A stretch of DNA of 64,000 nt. Source: Spirochaetaceae bacterium (GTDB lineage Bacteria > Spirochaetota > Spirochaetia > Treponematales > Treponemataceae). Of this stretch, positions 54,683 through 62,294 are shown in pieces (the first letter of the stretch is position 1; every line of letters begins with the position of its first letter). The notes under the pieces were generated by a model. It saw nothing but the letters and a program-made list of their open reading frames with translations, made no database searches and had not been told where the DNA came from. Made by a program: the position numbers and the translations under genes. Location: positions 1 to 64,000 of the forward strand of contig JAGBFB010000042.1 of the NCBI GenBank assembly GCA_017936665.1, in the 5' to 3' direction.

Positions 54683-55745
54683 TTATGCAACTCCAATTTA
54701 CAGCATCTCCAGATTTTATATCTTTAGTAATTTTCTTTCCAATAAAATTATCTAAAAATATAGGATGAACACCGACTTCTAAAATTTTTTCAGTTCGTAA
54801 AATTCCTATTTCATTTGAGGTAATAATATCACCTTTGCTTAAATCCTTCATAAAACGCAAAGAACGATTTGTTCTTGTATAATTATCTTTTTCAGATTTA
54901 GCTAATTTTTTTACACCTGAACCTAAAGTTTTATCTACAATTTCTCCAAAATGTTTTTTTAATTCAGTAAATAAATCATCATTTGATATAAGTTTAGCTT
55001 GCTTAATAGAATCTGTCATTTTTTTGAAATTTTCGATATTAAGAGCAACAGGATCATCAAGACCTAAATCATCATTGTTTAATGTTATATGTTTTTCTAA
55101 CATAGTTGCACCACAATATAAACTTAACAATGGAACAATATATGGACTTAATGAATGATCGCTAACTCCTGTTTTAATTCCCAAAATAGAACTTAAATTT
55201 TTAATTAAATTCAAATTATATTCTGTTTCTGTTGCTGGATATGAAGTTATACAATGTAGTAGCGTTAAATTATCAGCATTAGAAAAACATTCTAAAGCAT
55301 TTTCTATATCTGAAAGTTTAGAAACTCCACTTGATAATACAACAGGAATATTCTTATCATTTTTTTTATTTAATAAATTTAATAGTTGTATGTAATTTAA
55401 TTCAGGGGAAGCAATTTTTATAAAATCTGGATTTATCTGCAATAATTCAACAAGACTTTTAGGTCCAAAAGGGGAACACATAAATTTAATATCTAATTCT
55501 GACGAAAATTGCCGTAACTTGTAAAAAAAATCAGAATTTACTTCTAATTCTTTAAATCTTTGATAAAGAGGAATTTTTCCTGTTGGTAAATTTACAAATC
55601 CTGTATTTGGATGCAAAATTTCATCTGCATAAACCCATTGAAATTTTACACAATCTGCTCCTGCAAATTTCGCTTTTTCCACCAATAATTTTGCTTTATC
55701 AAGAGAACCTTCATGGGATGTTCCAATTTCTGCAATAATAAACAT
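54672..55745 (-). CDS. NeuB-family N-acetylneuraminate (or pseudaminate/legionaminate) synthase
   Basis: Condenses phosphoenolpyruvate with an N-acetyl-hexosamine to form a nonulosonic acid. The 357 residues have the NeuB barrel (MFIIAEIGTSHEGSLDKAK, CVKFQWVYADEI, IKFMCSPFGPKSLVEL, FIKIASPELN, VLSSGVSKLSDIENAL, LLHCITSYPA, GVSDHSLSPYI, EKHITL) and a C-terminal SAF/antifreeze-like domain (TNRSLRFMKDLSKGDII, IGKKITKDIKSGDAVNW). Which sugar is made cannot be told. Nonulosonates decorate flagellins where DUF115/Maf proteins occur, and two are encoded at 7834-10852. A -10 element lies 6 bases before its ATG and no ribosome site is visible. Confidence 0.85.
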   Translation of the reverse strand: MFIIAEIGTSHEGSLDKAKLLVEKAKFAGADCVKFQWVYADEILHPNTGFVNLPTGKIPLYQRFKELEVNSDFFYKLRQFSSELDIKFMCSPFGPKSLVELLQINPDFIKIASPELNYIQLLNLLNKKNDKNIPVVLSSGVSKLSDIENALECFSNADNLTLLHCITSYPATETEYNLNLIKNLSSILGIKTGVSDHSLSPYIVPLLSLYCGATMLEKHITLNNDDLGLDDPVALNIENFKKMTDSIKQAKLISNDDLFTELKKHFGEIVDKTLGSGVKKLAKSEKDNYTRTNRSLRFMKDLSKGDIITSNEIGILRTEKILEVGVHPIFLDNFIGKKITKDIKSGDAVNWSCIIEK

Positions 55746-55751
55746 AATTAT

Positions 55752-55781
55752 ATTTTACTATATAAATTATATAATCATCAA
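55752..55781 (-). promoter_or_regulatory. Promoter of the neuB-like gene
   Basis: Minus-strand TTGATG (55776-55781) and TAAAAT (55752-55757) are 18 bp apart, and ATG 55745 begins 6 bases after the -10. The region is very AT-rich, so other -10-like words exist. Support comes from repetition of the same geometry at other genes. Confidence 0.4.
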
Positions 55782-55809
55782 GTAAGTTACAATTTATGTG
55801 TAAAAATTA

Positions 55810-55833
55810 TACAATATATTACAAGATATTGTA
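55810..55833. promoter_or_regulatory. Dyad next to the yebC promoter, possible operator
   Basis: TACAATAT (55810-55817) and ATATTGTA (55826-55833) form a perfect 8-bp inverted repeat with an 8-bp centre, the size of a dimeric regulator site. It ends five bases before the yebC -35 and lies in the intergenic region with the divergent neuB-like gene. There is no direct evidence of binding. Confidence 0.4.
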
Positions 55834-55838
55834 TAGCA

Positions 55839-55867
55839 TTGACACTATTTACACAAATTGATAAAAT
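55839..55867 (+). promoter_or_regulatory. Strong promoter of yebC
   Basis: A consensus TTGACA (55839-55844), 17-bp spacer and TAAAAT (55862-55867). The start would fall near 55874, leaving a normal leader with AAAGGAG before ATG 55899. It is the closest match to the sigma-70 consensus that I found in the window. Confidence 0.7.
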
Positions 55868-55898
55868 ATAGTAAGAATGTTTATTTAAAGGAGTTCCG

Positions 55899-56636
55899 AT
55901 GTCAGGACATAGTAAATGGGCAACCATTAAACATGCAAAAGGTGCTGCCGACGCAAAACGCGGTCAGTTATTTACAAAATTTATTAAAGAAATTTCAATT
56001 GCTGCACGTATGGGCGGAGGAGATCCTAACTCTAACCCTCGCTTAAGAACAGCTATCCTTAAAGCTCGTGCTTCAAACATGCCTAAAGATAACATTGAAC
56101 GTGCTATCAAAAAAGGTACAGGTGAACTTGGTGGTTCTACATATGAAGAAAAACTTTACGAAGGATATGGACCAGGTGGAGTAGCTGTACTTGTTGAAGT
56201 ATTAACAGATAATAATAACAGAGCAGCCGCAAATGTTAGAAATATCTTTGGAAAATCAGGTGGAAACTTAGGTGCAACAGGTTCTGTAGCATATATGTTC
56301 AACCGTAAAGGTGTTATCGAATATGATGCAGAAAAAGTTAGCGAAGATGAAATCATGGATGCAGCTTTAGAAGCAGGTGCAGATGATATCGTTACAGAAG
56401 ATGGGGTAGTAACAGTTACAACAGATCCTTCTGCATTTGAAGAAGTTCTTGAAGCTTTAAATCAAAAAGGATATGAATCAGTTTCTGCAGAAGTTTCAAT
56501 GGTACCTGATACATATTCTGCAATTGATAAGGATACAGCTGCAAAAGTACAAAAACTTATTGATCGTCTTGAAGAAGATGATGATGTACAAAACGTTTAT
56601 ACTAATGCAGATTTCCCTGAAGATTTTGAAGGCTAA
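55899..56636 (+). CDS. yebC: YebC/PmpR-family protein
   Basis: The product has 245 residues and is clearly Yeb[102 protein letters not shown]. Members were first described as DNA-binding regulators; more recent work, as I recall, places them as ribosome-associated factors that help translate proline-rich motifs. AAAGGAG precedes the ATG, with a consensus promoter upstream and a strong bidirectional terminator downstream, so it is a monocistronic unit. Confidence 0.96.
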   Translation: MSGHSKWATIKHAKGAADAKRGQLFTKFIKEISIAARMGGGDPNSNPRLRTAILKARASNMPKDNIERAIKKGTGELGGSTYEEKLYEGYGPGGVAVLVEVLTDNNNRAAANVRNIFGKSGGNLGATGSVAYMFNRKGVIEYDAEKVSEDEIMDAALEAGADDIVTEDGVVTVTTDPSAFEEVLEALNQKGYESVSAEVSMVPDTYSAIDKDTAAKVQKLIDRLEEDDDVQNVYTNADFPEDFEG

Positions 56637-56653
56637 ATAGCTTTTAACTATAA

Positions 56654-56711
56654 AAAAAAGGCTGTCTAAATTGCTATTTATAAAAAATAGTGAATTTAGA
56701 CAGCCTTTTTT
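56654..56711. terminator. Bidirectional hairpin terminator between yebC and the outer-membrane protein gene
   Basis: A 19-bp perfect stem pairs 56654-56672 with 56693-56711; the core is AAAAAAGGCTGTCTAAATT and its complement. A further CTATTT/AAATAG pairing lies in the loop region. The stem starts with A6 and ends with T6, so it can end transcription from either side. It separates yebC (+) from the minus-strand envelope operon. Confidence 0.9.
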
Positions 56712-56728
56712 GTTTGGAAAAATATGAA

Positions 56729-57868
56729 TTAATAATTCCACTCAAAAGAAAGTGACATAGCAGGAGTTATTGACCATGTACTAGAAGAATAAGTTATAGG
56801 TATACCCACATTGATATCAACATGTGGAAGAGCATAATAAATGTATCCAGGAGTAATAATTCCATTATTGGAAACAAAATCGTGTACAAATTCTAAACCA
56901 ATTTTTGAAGTACTTTTAAATAATCTAGAAACTAAACCTTTAAAATGAATTTTATGAGAATCTATTGCTGTAGGATTTAATGTTTTATCATAAAAAATCC
57001 ATTGATATTCAATGATAAATCCAATTCGAGGATTTTCCCAATCTTTCATTAATCCAACTGTAAAATACAATCTATCAAATTTAGTATTTTTTATATTTTT
57101 TGTATCAAAATCAAGATGTGTAATAGTTTGATTATATAAATCAAAGCCCCATAAATTTATTTTGTTTTCTAAACCAATTGCAGGATTTTTTTTATTTTTG
57201 TCTTCACTTGCCCATTTACGTGCAAATAAATTTAATTGTAATTTACCAAATACCCTCTCTATAGAACCAGCAAATGATATATTTTTAATACTAGGAATAG
57301 TATTTCCACCCCAATTTACTTGTGACAAAATTATTGCAGAAAAATTGGTACTAAATAAATTAAAAGACATACCAATTGAAGCACCATTTACAGAATCAGA
57401 TAAAAGATTATTTTCAAATAATTCAGTATTCCCCCAAGAAATCTCTCTTTTACCAGCTTGAATATATAAAAAATCAAGTAACATATAGTCAAAATAAAGT
57501 TCGTGTAAACTTAGGGAAAAATTGGGAAAATTTGTTTTTATTGAAGCCTTTATGCCAAAAATATCACTAGCTCTGGCGTTCATATAGGTATAATGTTCTA
57601 ATGCAAAATATCCTAAAGGAGTAAAATAATCTTCAGAAGAAGATGAAAAACCAAGTCCAATATCTGTATCTAGTGCCCCCGTAAAATTAATAGAATTATT
57701 TGATGAGGAAGTAGGTTTTGGGGCTTCTTTTTGTTCCTCGACTATAATATCTTCTGCTTCAGAAAATAAACTGTCAAAATCATCAAATTCATCTGTAATT
57801 TCAGATTCTTGAGTAAAAACAACTGTAAAACAACAAAAAAACAAACAAATTAAAATTATTTTTTTCAT
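56729..57868 (-). CDS. Outer-membrane beta-barrel protein with acidic N-terminal motif
   Basis: The product has 379 residues with a signal peptide MKKIILICLFFCCFTVVFTQ. Directly after it is an acidic segment DDFDSLFSEAEDIIVEE (29-45), and a Ser/Pro linker leads to an amphipathic beta-strand region of about 320 residues that ends in SLSFEWNY with terminal aromatics, as in outer-membrane barrels. No named family is recognised. The acidic segment closely resembles one in the permease encoded three genes upstream. Last gene of the six-gene operon; 15 bp follow the LolA-like gene. Confidence 0.72.
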   Translation of the reverse strand: MKKIILICLFFCCFTVVFTQESEITDEFDDFDSLFSEAEDIIVEEQKEAPKPTSSSNNSINFTGALDTDIGLGFSSSSEDYFTPLGYFALEHYTYMNARASDIFGIKASIKTNFPNFSLSLHELYFDYMLLDFLYIQAGKREISWGNTELFENNLLSDSVNGASIGMSFNLFSTNFSAIILSQVNWGGNTIPSIKNISFAGSIERVFGKLQLNLFARKWASEDKNKKNPAIGLENKINLWGFDLYNQTITHLDFDTKNIKNTKFDRLYFTVGLMKDWENPRIGFIIEYQWIFYDKTLNPTAIDSHKIHFKGLVSRLFKSTSKIGLEFVHDFVSNNGIITPGYIYYALPHVDINVGIPITYSSSTWSITPAMSLSFEWNY

Positions 57869-57883
57869 TATAAATAAATTCTC

Positions 57884-58660
57884 TTAACGATTACTCATCA
57901 TTTCAAAATATGCTTTAGTAAACACTGTATCTTTTTGTTTAGAAAAAGACACGTTTTTAATACTTATTTGTGTTTTTTCATATTGCATTTTATCATTAAT
58001 TTTTTTACCTTTTAGGTTATCTACAATCAACATACTAACTGGAATAGAACGAGTACCTATTAATTGATATGAAGGAATAGCTGTTGTTCTAAGTAACTGA
58101 CCAGATAAACTGTAATCTTCTTTTTTCCTTATTAAGCCATCATCTTTTGTTACCCATACTTTAACTTTTGGATAAACTACATCATCTACTTTTGCATCTA
58201 ATTCAAAAAGAACGCAATCGTAGGCACCAAGTTTTTTAGGTAATGCAGAAACGATTCTATAATTATTAGAAAACTCCATTGGTGCAAAATCGGATGTGTT
58301 AGCATTGGTATTTTGAAACTTATCTCTTTTACTTGAGAATGTAAATCTTCTATCTACAGGATCATAAAACCATACATTTGATTCAATTTGTAAATATCCT
58401 TTACCTTTATCATTTTTAGGTGAAGTAATTAGAATAGTATAATTTGAAGTTTTATCTCGTCTATACATAATTGCTTCTGTAACTGATTTACTTTGTCCTG
58501 GTTTATCTTGAACAAGAGTATATTCCGCAGAAAAATCTGTATCAATAAAACTTGTAGTAGTATCACATTTTTTTAGAAGTTCATAATCTTCTTTTGTTTG
58601 TGAAAAAATAAAAAAACTTAAAAATAAAAACAGACAACAAATTAAAATATTTTTTTTCAT
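57884..58660 (-). CDS. LolA-like outer-membrane lipoprotein-sorting protein
   Basis: The product has 258 residues with a signal peptide MKKNILICCLFLFLSFFIFSQ. The mature part has the curved-beta pattern of LolA/LolB-like and 'outer membrane lipoprotein-sorting' proteins: FSAEYTLVQDKPG, YLQIESNVWFYDPVDRRFTFSSKRDKFQN, DCVLFELDAKVDDVVYPKVKVWV, SGQLLRTTAIPSYQLI. Such periplasmic carriers accept lipids or lipoproteins. The ATG at 58660 is selected because GAGGT precedes it; the longer frame to 58705 overlaps the permease gene. Its position after two FtsX-type permeases supports a transport partnership. Confidence 0.82.
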   Translation of the reverse strand: MKKNILICCLFLFLSFFIFSQTKEDYELLKKCDTTTSFIDTDFSAEYTLVQDKPGQSKSVTEAIMYRRDKTSNYTILITSPKNDKGKGYLQIESNVWFYDPVDRRFTFSSKRDKFQNTNANTSDFAPMEFSNNYRIVSALPKKLGAYDCVLFELDAKVDDVVYPKVKVWVTKDDGLIRKKEDYSLSGQLLRTTAIPSYQLIGTRSIPVSMLIVDNLKGKKINDKMQYEKTQISIKNVSFSKQKDTVFTKAYFEMMSNR

Positions 58661-58682
58661 TTTAATACCTCTATAAATTTTA

Positions 58683-59960
58683 TTATGTAACAGAAAGTGC
58701 ATCAACTGGATTAATTTTTACACACTTTCTAATAGTAAAATAAACAAATATTAAAGTTGTTACAATTACAATACCATAAATTGAAATAACTTGTAAAATA
58801 CTTGGTTGTATTAGAATTTTACCATTCATTAAAAAGATGTCTAAAGCAGGGATAGCAGTAAAATCAACTAAATTTATTGCAAATGATAAAATAAAATAGA
58901 TTAAAAACGAAGAAATAAATGCAGCTGACATTAAATAAACAACTTCTATTAAAAATAAATTTATTATTCCTTTTGGTGCAAGCCCTAATGCCATATACAT
59001 ACCAATTTCATTTGTTCGTTTTACAGCAATAACCTTATAAGTACTACCAATTCCAATTGCTATAATTAAAATTAATATTGCAATTATAATATAAATTATA
59101 ATATGCATTGCTAGTATTAAAAAGTTTAAATTTTCTAAGTTTGATGTTAATGTTATTAGTGCAGTTTTACCTTTAGCTTTATACAAATTATCAATAAAAT
59201 CTTGTTTGTCCTCAACTATAGGATACATATCGAAAAATTGATTTAAATCATTTTGTATAAATAAAATTTGTGCTGTTGATAAATCTTTATTAGAAAAAGC
59301 TCCTATAGATATGGAATAATCTTTAGGATAATTAATTAAATTTCTTAAAAATTCTAAATCAAGATATGATACATTTGCTCCAAATAAACTTGAATCTTGA
59401 AAAATTCCTTGTACAATTAAGTTTGTAGTTTCTGTATAATTATTTACAGTTTTAAGCATTAATAAAACTTCATCACCAATTTTGAGTTTTAAATAATCAG
59501 CAGTAGCAGATGAAATATATATACCATTAGTTCCTTTTTGAATTTTTCTAGAACCTTCAACAAAGGTCAAACTTGAAAATAATTTTTCTTCTTTATTAAA
59601 ATCTACACCTTTAATTTTTCTTTGTTTTAAACTTTCTCCTTCAAAAAAAAGATAGGTATTATCATTTTCATAATCAATTCTAGAAGAAATTACAAAATCT
59701 TTTGATGTAAAATAAGGTTCAATTTTTGATATTGTTTCCTCTGTGCTGTACCATCCTAAACTTCCGTTAGAGGAGTGTAGAAGCATTAAATCTCCACCAT
59801 AATAAATACGAGCCTTATTATTAAATGAAGAAATAAGTCCATTCATCATTCCAATAGCAGTAATTGTTAAAGCAATTCCAATACTTGCAACTAAAAATAA
59901 TAATAAGTACCGTTTAGGTTCAAACTTTAATGAACGAAAAGCAATAGAAGATAAAGTCAT
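58683..59960 (-). CDS. FtsX/LolE-type ABC transporter permease
   Basis: The product has 425 residues: an N-terminal helix (about 18-42), a periplasmic domain of roughly 230 residues, and three C-terminal helices (about 275-305, 325-355, 380-408). This is the MacB/LolC/LolE layout, with GIGSTYKVIAVKRTNEIGMYMALG matching the conserved cytoplasmic coupling segment. Such permeases work as mechanotransmitters with an ATPase and a periplasmic partner. No ATPase is encoded in this window. It starts directly after the first permease and has a GGTGG ribosome site. Part of the six-gene envelope operon. Confidence 0.88.
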   Translation of the reverse strand: MTLSSIAFRSLKFEPKRYLLLFLVASIGIALTITAIGMMNGLISSFNNKARIYYGGDLMLLHSSNGSLGWYSTEETISKIEPYFTSKDFVISSRIDYENDNTYLFFEGESLKQRKIKGVDFNKEEKLFSSLTFVEGSRKIQKGTNGIYISSATADYLKLKIGDEVLLMLKTVNNYTETTNLIVQGIFQDSSLFGANVSYLDLEFLRNLINYPKDYSISIGAFSNKDLSTAQILFIQNDLNQFFDMYPIVEDKQDFIDNLYKAKGKTALITLTSNLENLNFLILAMHIIIYIIIAILILIIAIGIGSTYKVIAVKRTNEIGMYMALGLAPKGIINLFLIEVVYLMSAAFISSFLIYFILSFAINLVDFTAIPALDIFLMNGKILIQPSILQVISIYGIVIVTTLIFVYFTIRKCVKINPVDALSVT

Positions 59961-61424
59961 TTAATTTCCACCTTTCATGGCTTTTACAGGTAAAATTTTT
60001 AATGCTTCAATTACTGGAATAATCCAAGAAAATAAACCAATAAACAAACTAACTAAAAATCCAAATCCAAATGAAGAGATTGTAATTTGAGGTTTTAAAA
60101 ACTTTCCTCCAAAGAGTTGTTCCAAAAATATATTATTTAACTTAATTGGAAATCTTTGTAAAATTAAAATTATTAAAAATGAAACAATAAAACTAATAAA
60201 AGCTGAAATCATTGTTAAAATAATAGTTTCACTCATGCATTGAAAAGCAATATTTCTTTTATTCGCTCCTATGGCTCTCATAGTACCAATTTCTTTTGTT
60301 CTATCTAAAATATTGATAACTAATGTATTAGTAACAACAATTAATCCTGCAAATAAAATAATAAAAATACCAATAATTAAAACAATTCTTAACCAATAAA
60401 CATATTGAGCTGTAGGTCCTGCTGCAACTCTCCAATTGACAGCTTCTATTGGATAATTATTTTTATCTGCCCATTTGTTTATTTTTCTTATAACTGAATT
60501 TTCATTAATATTTTTATTCAATCTAACTACAATAAAGTGCCAGTTCGTTACAGTGTTTTGTGGTATTGAAATTTGTTCATCTTCAAAAATTTGATTTATA
60601 TTTGTTTCTTCAACTTCTTCAACAAATATATCTGATTCTTCAGCAAATAATGAATCCATGTCGTCAAAATTAAATTCAATAGAATCAATTAAGTTTGTTT
60701 CGCTATCTTCAATATTAATTTCTTCTGAATAAGTTTCATTCATTCCTAAAAGTGAACGTATTGTAGAAGCATCTGCCAAAACTATTTTATCTAAAATATC
60801 ATTTCTCAATGGATAAGAATAAATACCTGTTATTGGTAAAACTCTGATTCTAAATGTATTTCCGTCTGAATAAACAAGTTGTACTTCTGTACCAATTTCA
60901 ATTGTTTTTTTGTTTTCTTTTTGGAAATTTTCAGCCCATGCTTCAGAAACTAATAATCCCTTTTCTCCTTTTTCAAAGGCTTTTCCTTTTACAATATTTA
61001 TTGAATTCATTATTGATAAATAATTTTCGATATCAATACCAAATACAGCAGCTTTAGATTTTTTATTATCTATCTCTAGTAAAGAAAAACTTGAAACTTG
61101 TGGTGTAAAATCATTAATTTCGTCTAGTGTTGATAAATAGTTTGTTATTTCTTCATAAAATGAAACTTCTTCCATGGGTAGAATACTTTCATCTATTAAT
61201 GAAACATTTCCAAATAAACTAACATTATCTTTTGTTTTTTCCCTAATTACTAAATCCCCTGTAAAACTTTCTTTAAATACTGTTTTTATACCATTATCAG
61301 TACCATCAAAAATAGAATTAACTATAATTAACAATGTTACAGCAAATGTAATAAATAAAACAATTACAAAAGAACTTTTACGAGAAAATATATTTCTAAA
61401 AGCTAATTTTAATGTATAATACAT
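59961..61424 (-). CDS. FtsX/LolC-type ABC transporter permease with acidic insertion
   Basis: The product has 487 residues. It has an N-terminal helix (about 17-39), a periplasmic domain to about 320, and three C-terminal helices, with DRTKEIGTMRAIGANKRNIAFQ as the coupling motif. In the periplasmic domain a low-complexity acidic insertion (about 235-285) contains DDMDSLFAEESDIFVEE at 254-270, not expected in LolC relatives and strikingly like the N-terminus of the outer-membrane protein at 56729-57868. ATG 61424 follows the Wzz-like stop by five bases; an upstream in-frame TTG would overlap that gene. Probably pairs with the second permease as a LolCE-type heterodimer. Confidence 0.87.
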   Translation of the reverse strand: MYYTLKLAFRNIFSRKSSFVIVLFITFAVTLLIIVNSIFDGTDNGIKTVFKESFTGDLVIREKTKDNVSLFGNVSLIDESILPMEEVSFYEEITNYLSTLDEINDFTPQVSSFSLLEIDNKKSKAAVFGIDIENYLSIMNSINIVKGKAFEKGEKGLLVSEAWAENFQKENKKTIEIGTEVQLVYSDGNTFRIRVLPITGIYSYPLRNDILDKIVLADASTIRSLLGMNETYSEEINIEDSETNLIDSIEFNFDDMDSLFAEESDIFVEEVEETNINQIFEDEQISIPQNTVTNWHFIVVRLNKNINENSVIRKINKWADKNNYPIEAVNWRVAAGPTAQYVYWLRIVLIIGIFIILFAGLIVVTNTLVINILDRTKEIGTMRAIGANKRNIAFQCMSETIILTMISAFISFIVSFLIILILQRFPIKLNNIFLEQLFGGKFLKPQITISSFGFGFLVSLFIGLFSWIIPVIEALKILPVKAMKGGN

Positions 61425-61429
61425 ATTTT

Positions 61430-62275
61430 TTAAGGAAATAATTTTTTCCCTTTTTCCCAAGCATTTTTAATTTTTGCACTAGCTTCTTTATCAGATTTTA
61501 TATTTTGAATTGCATTTAATAGAAATGCTATAAATATAAAAATAAAGAAAGATGCAAAAATTATAATTATAAATTTAAGAAGAATATCATTATTTTTTGT
61601 GATAAAAATTGAAAAATCATCAATAAATAATGTAACGGTATCTTTGTTTAAATTTTCTAATTCATGTTTTTCAGCAAAAATTTCTTTATTTGCATTATTA
61701 TTATCTATAATTTCTTGCAATAATAAAATTCTATTTTCAATTTCAATACTAAAATAATTTCTATATTCGCTATTTAATTTTTGTATATATTCAGAAATAA
61801 ATTTTTTTGCATTATCAACTGAATATGAGCGTAAATTAATAATTAAAGATGATTTAGTAGAATTTAATTTTACTTGATAGAATCCACTATTAACTTTTGT
61901 ATTAATAAACTCGTTATAATCTAATTGATTAAAGTTACTTTTATTAAAATCATAATAAAAAACATTATATTTTTCGTTGAGTTTTGCAATGTAACCCAAA
62001 TCTTTAAATCTTACAACTGTATCATTTAATAAATCATAATTTACAACGTTATTTAAATATTTTATTTTATTTGAAATTGGTATTGTAAGTTCAATGTCAT
62101 AGTAATTAAGAACTTTATCTTTATATTTTACATAAGAGATATATACTATACTTGTAATAAATATCAAAAGTATAGAGCCAATAACTATAAATTTACGATA
62201 TTTTAACAATACTGAAAATAAATCAATCAAAGATATTTCTTCGTTTTCATCTGTTTTTTGTTCTATGTTGTCCAT
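61430..62275 (-). CDS. Wzz-like polysaccharide chain-length/co-polymerase protein
   Basis: The product has 281 residues. It has an N-terminal cytoplasmic acidic segment, ISLIDLFSVLLKYRKFIVIGSILLIF (first helix about 32-50), a periplasmic region with coiled-coil character, and a second helix near 235-260 (FIIIIFASFFIFIFIAFLL) followed by a short Lys-rich tail. This two-helix topology with the ISLIDL...LxxRKxxI start is typical of Wzz/PCP-family chain-length regulators. The tyrosine-kinase part of PCP-2 proteins is absent. It lies between a Wzi-like gene and two permeases, linking the operon to surface polysaccharide. Confidence 0.72.
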   Translation of the reverse strand: MDNIEQKTDENEEISLIDLFSVLLKYRKFIVIGSILLIFITSIVYISYVKYKDKVLNYYDIELTIPISNKIKYLNNVVNYDLLNDTVVRFKDLGYIAKLNEKYNVFYYDFNKSNFNQLDYNEFINTKVNSGFYQVKLNSTKSSLIINLRSYSVDNAKKFISEYIQKLNSEYRNYFSIEIENRILLLQEIIDNNNANKEIFAEKHELENLNKDTVTLFIDDFSIFITKNNDILLKFIIIIFASFFIFIFIAFLLNAIQNIKSDKEASAKIKNAWEKGKKLFP

Positions 62276-62294
62276 TAATTTTACCCTAAATATT

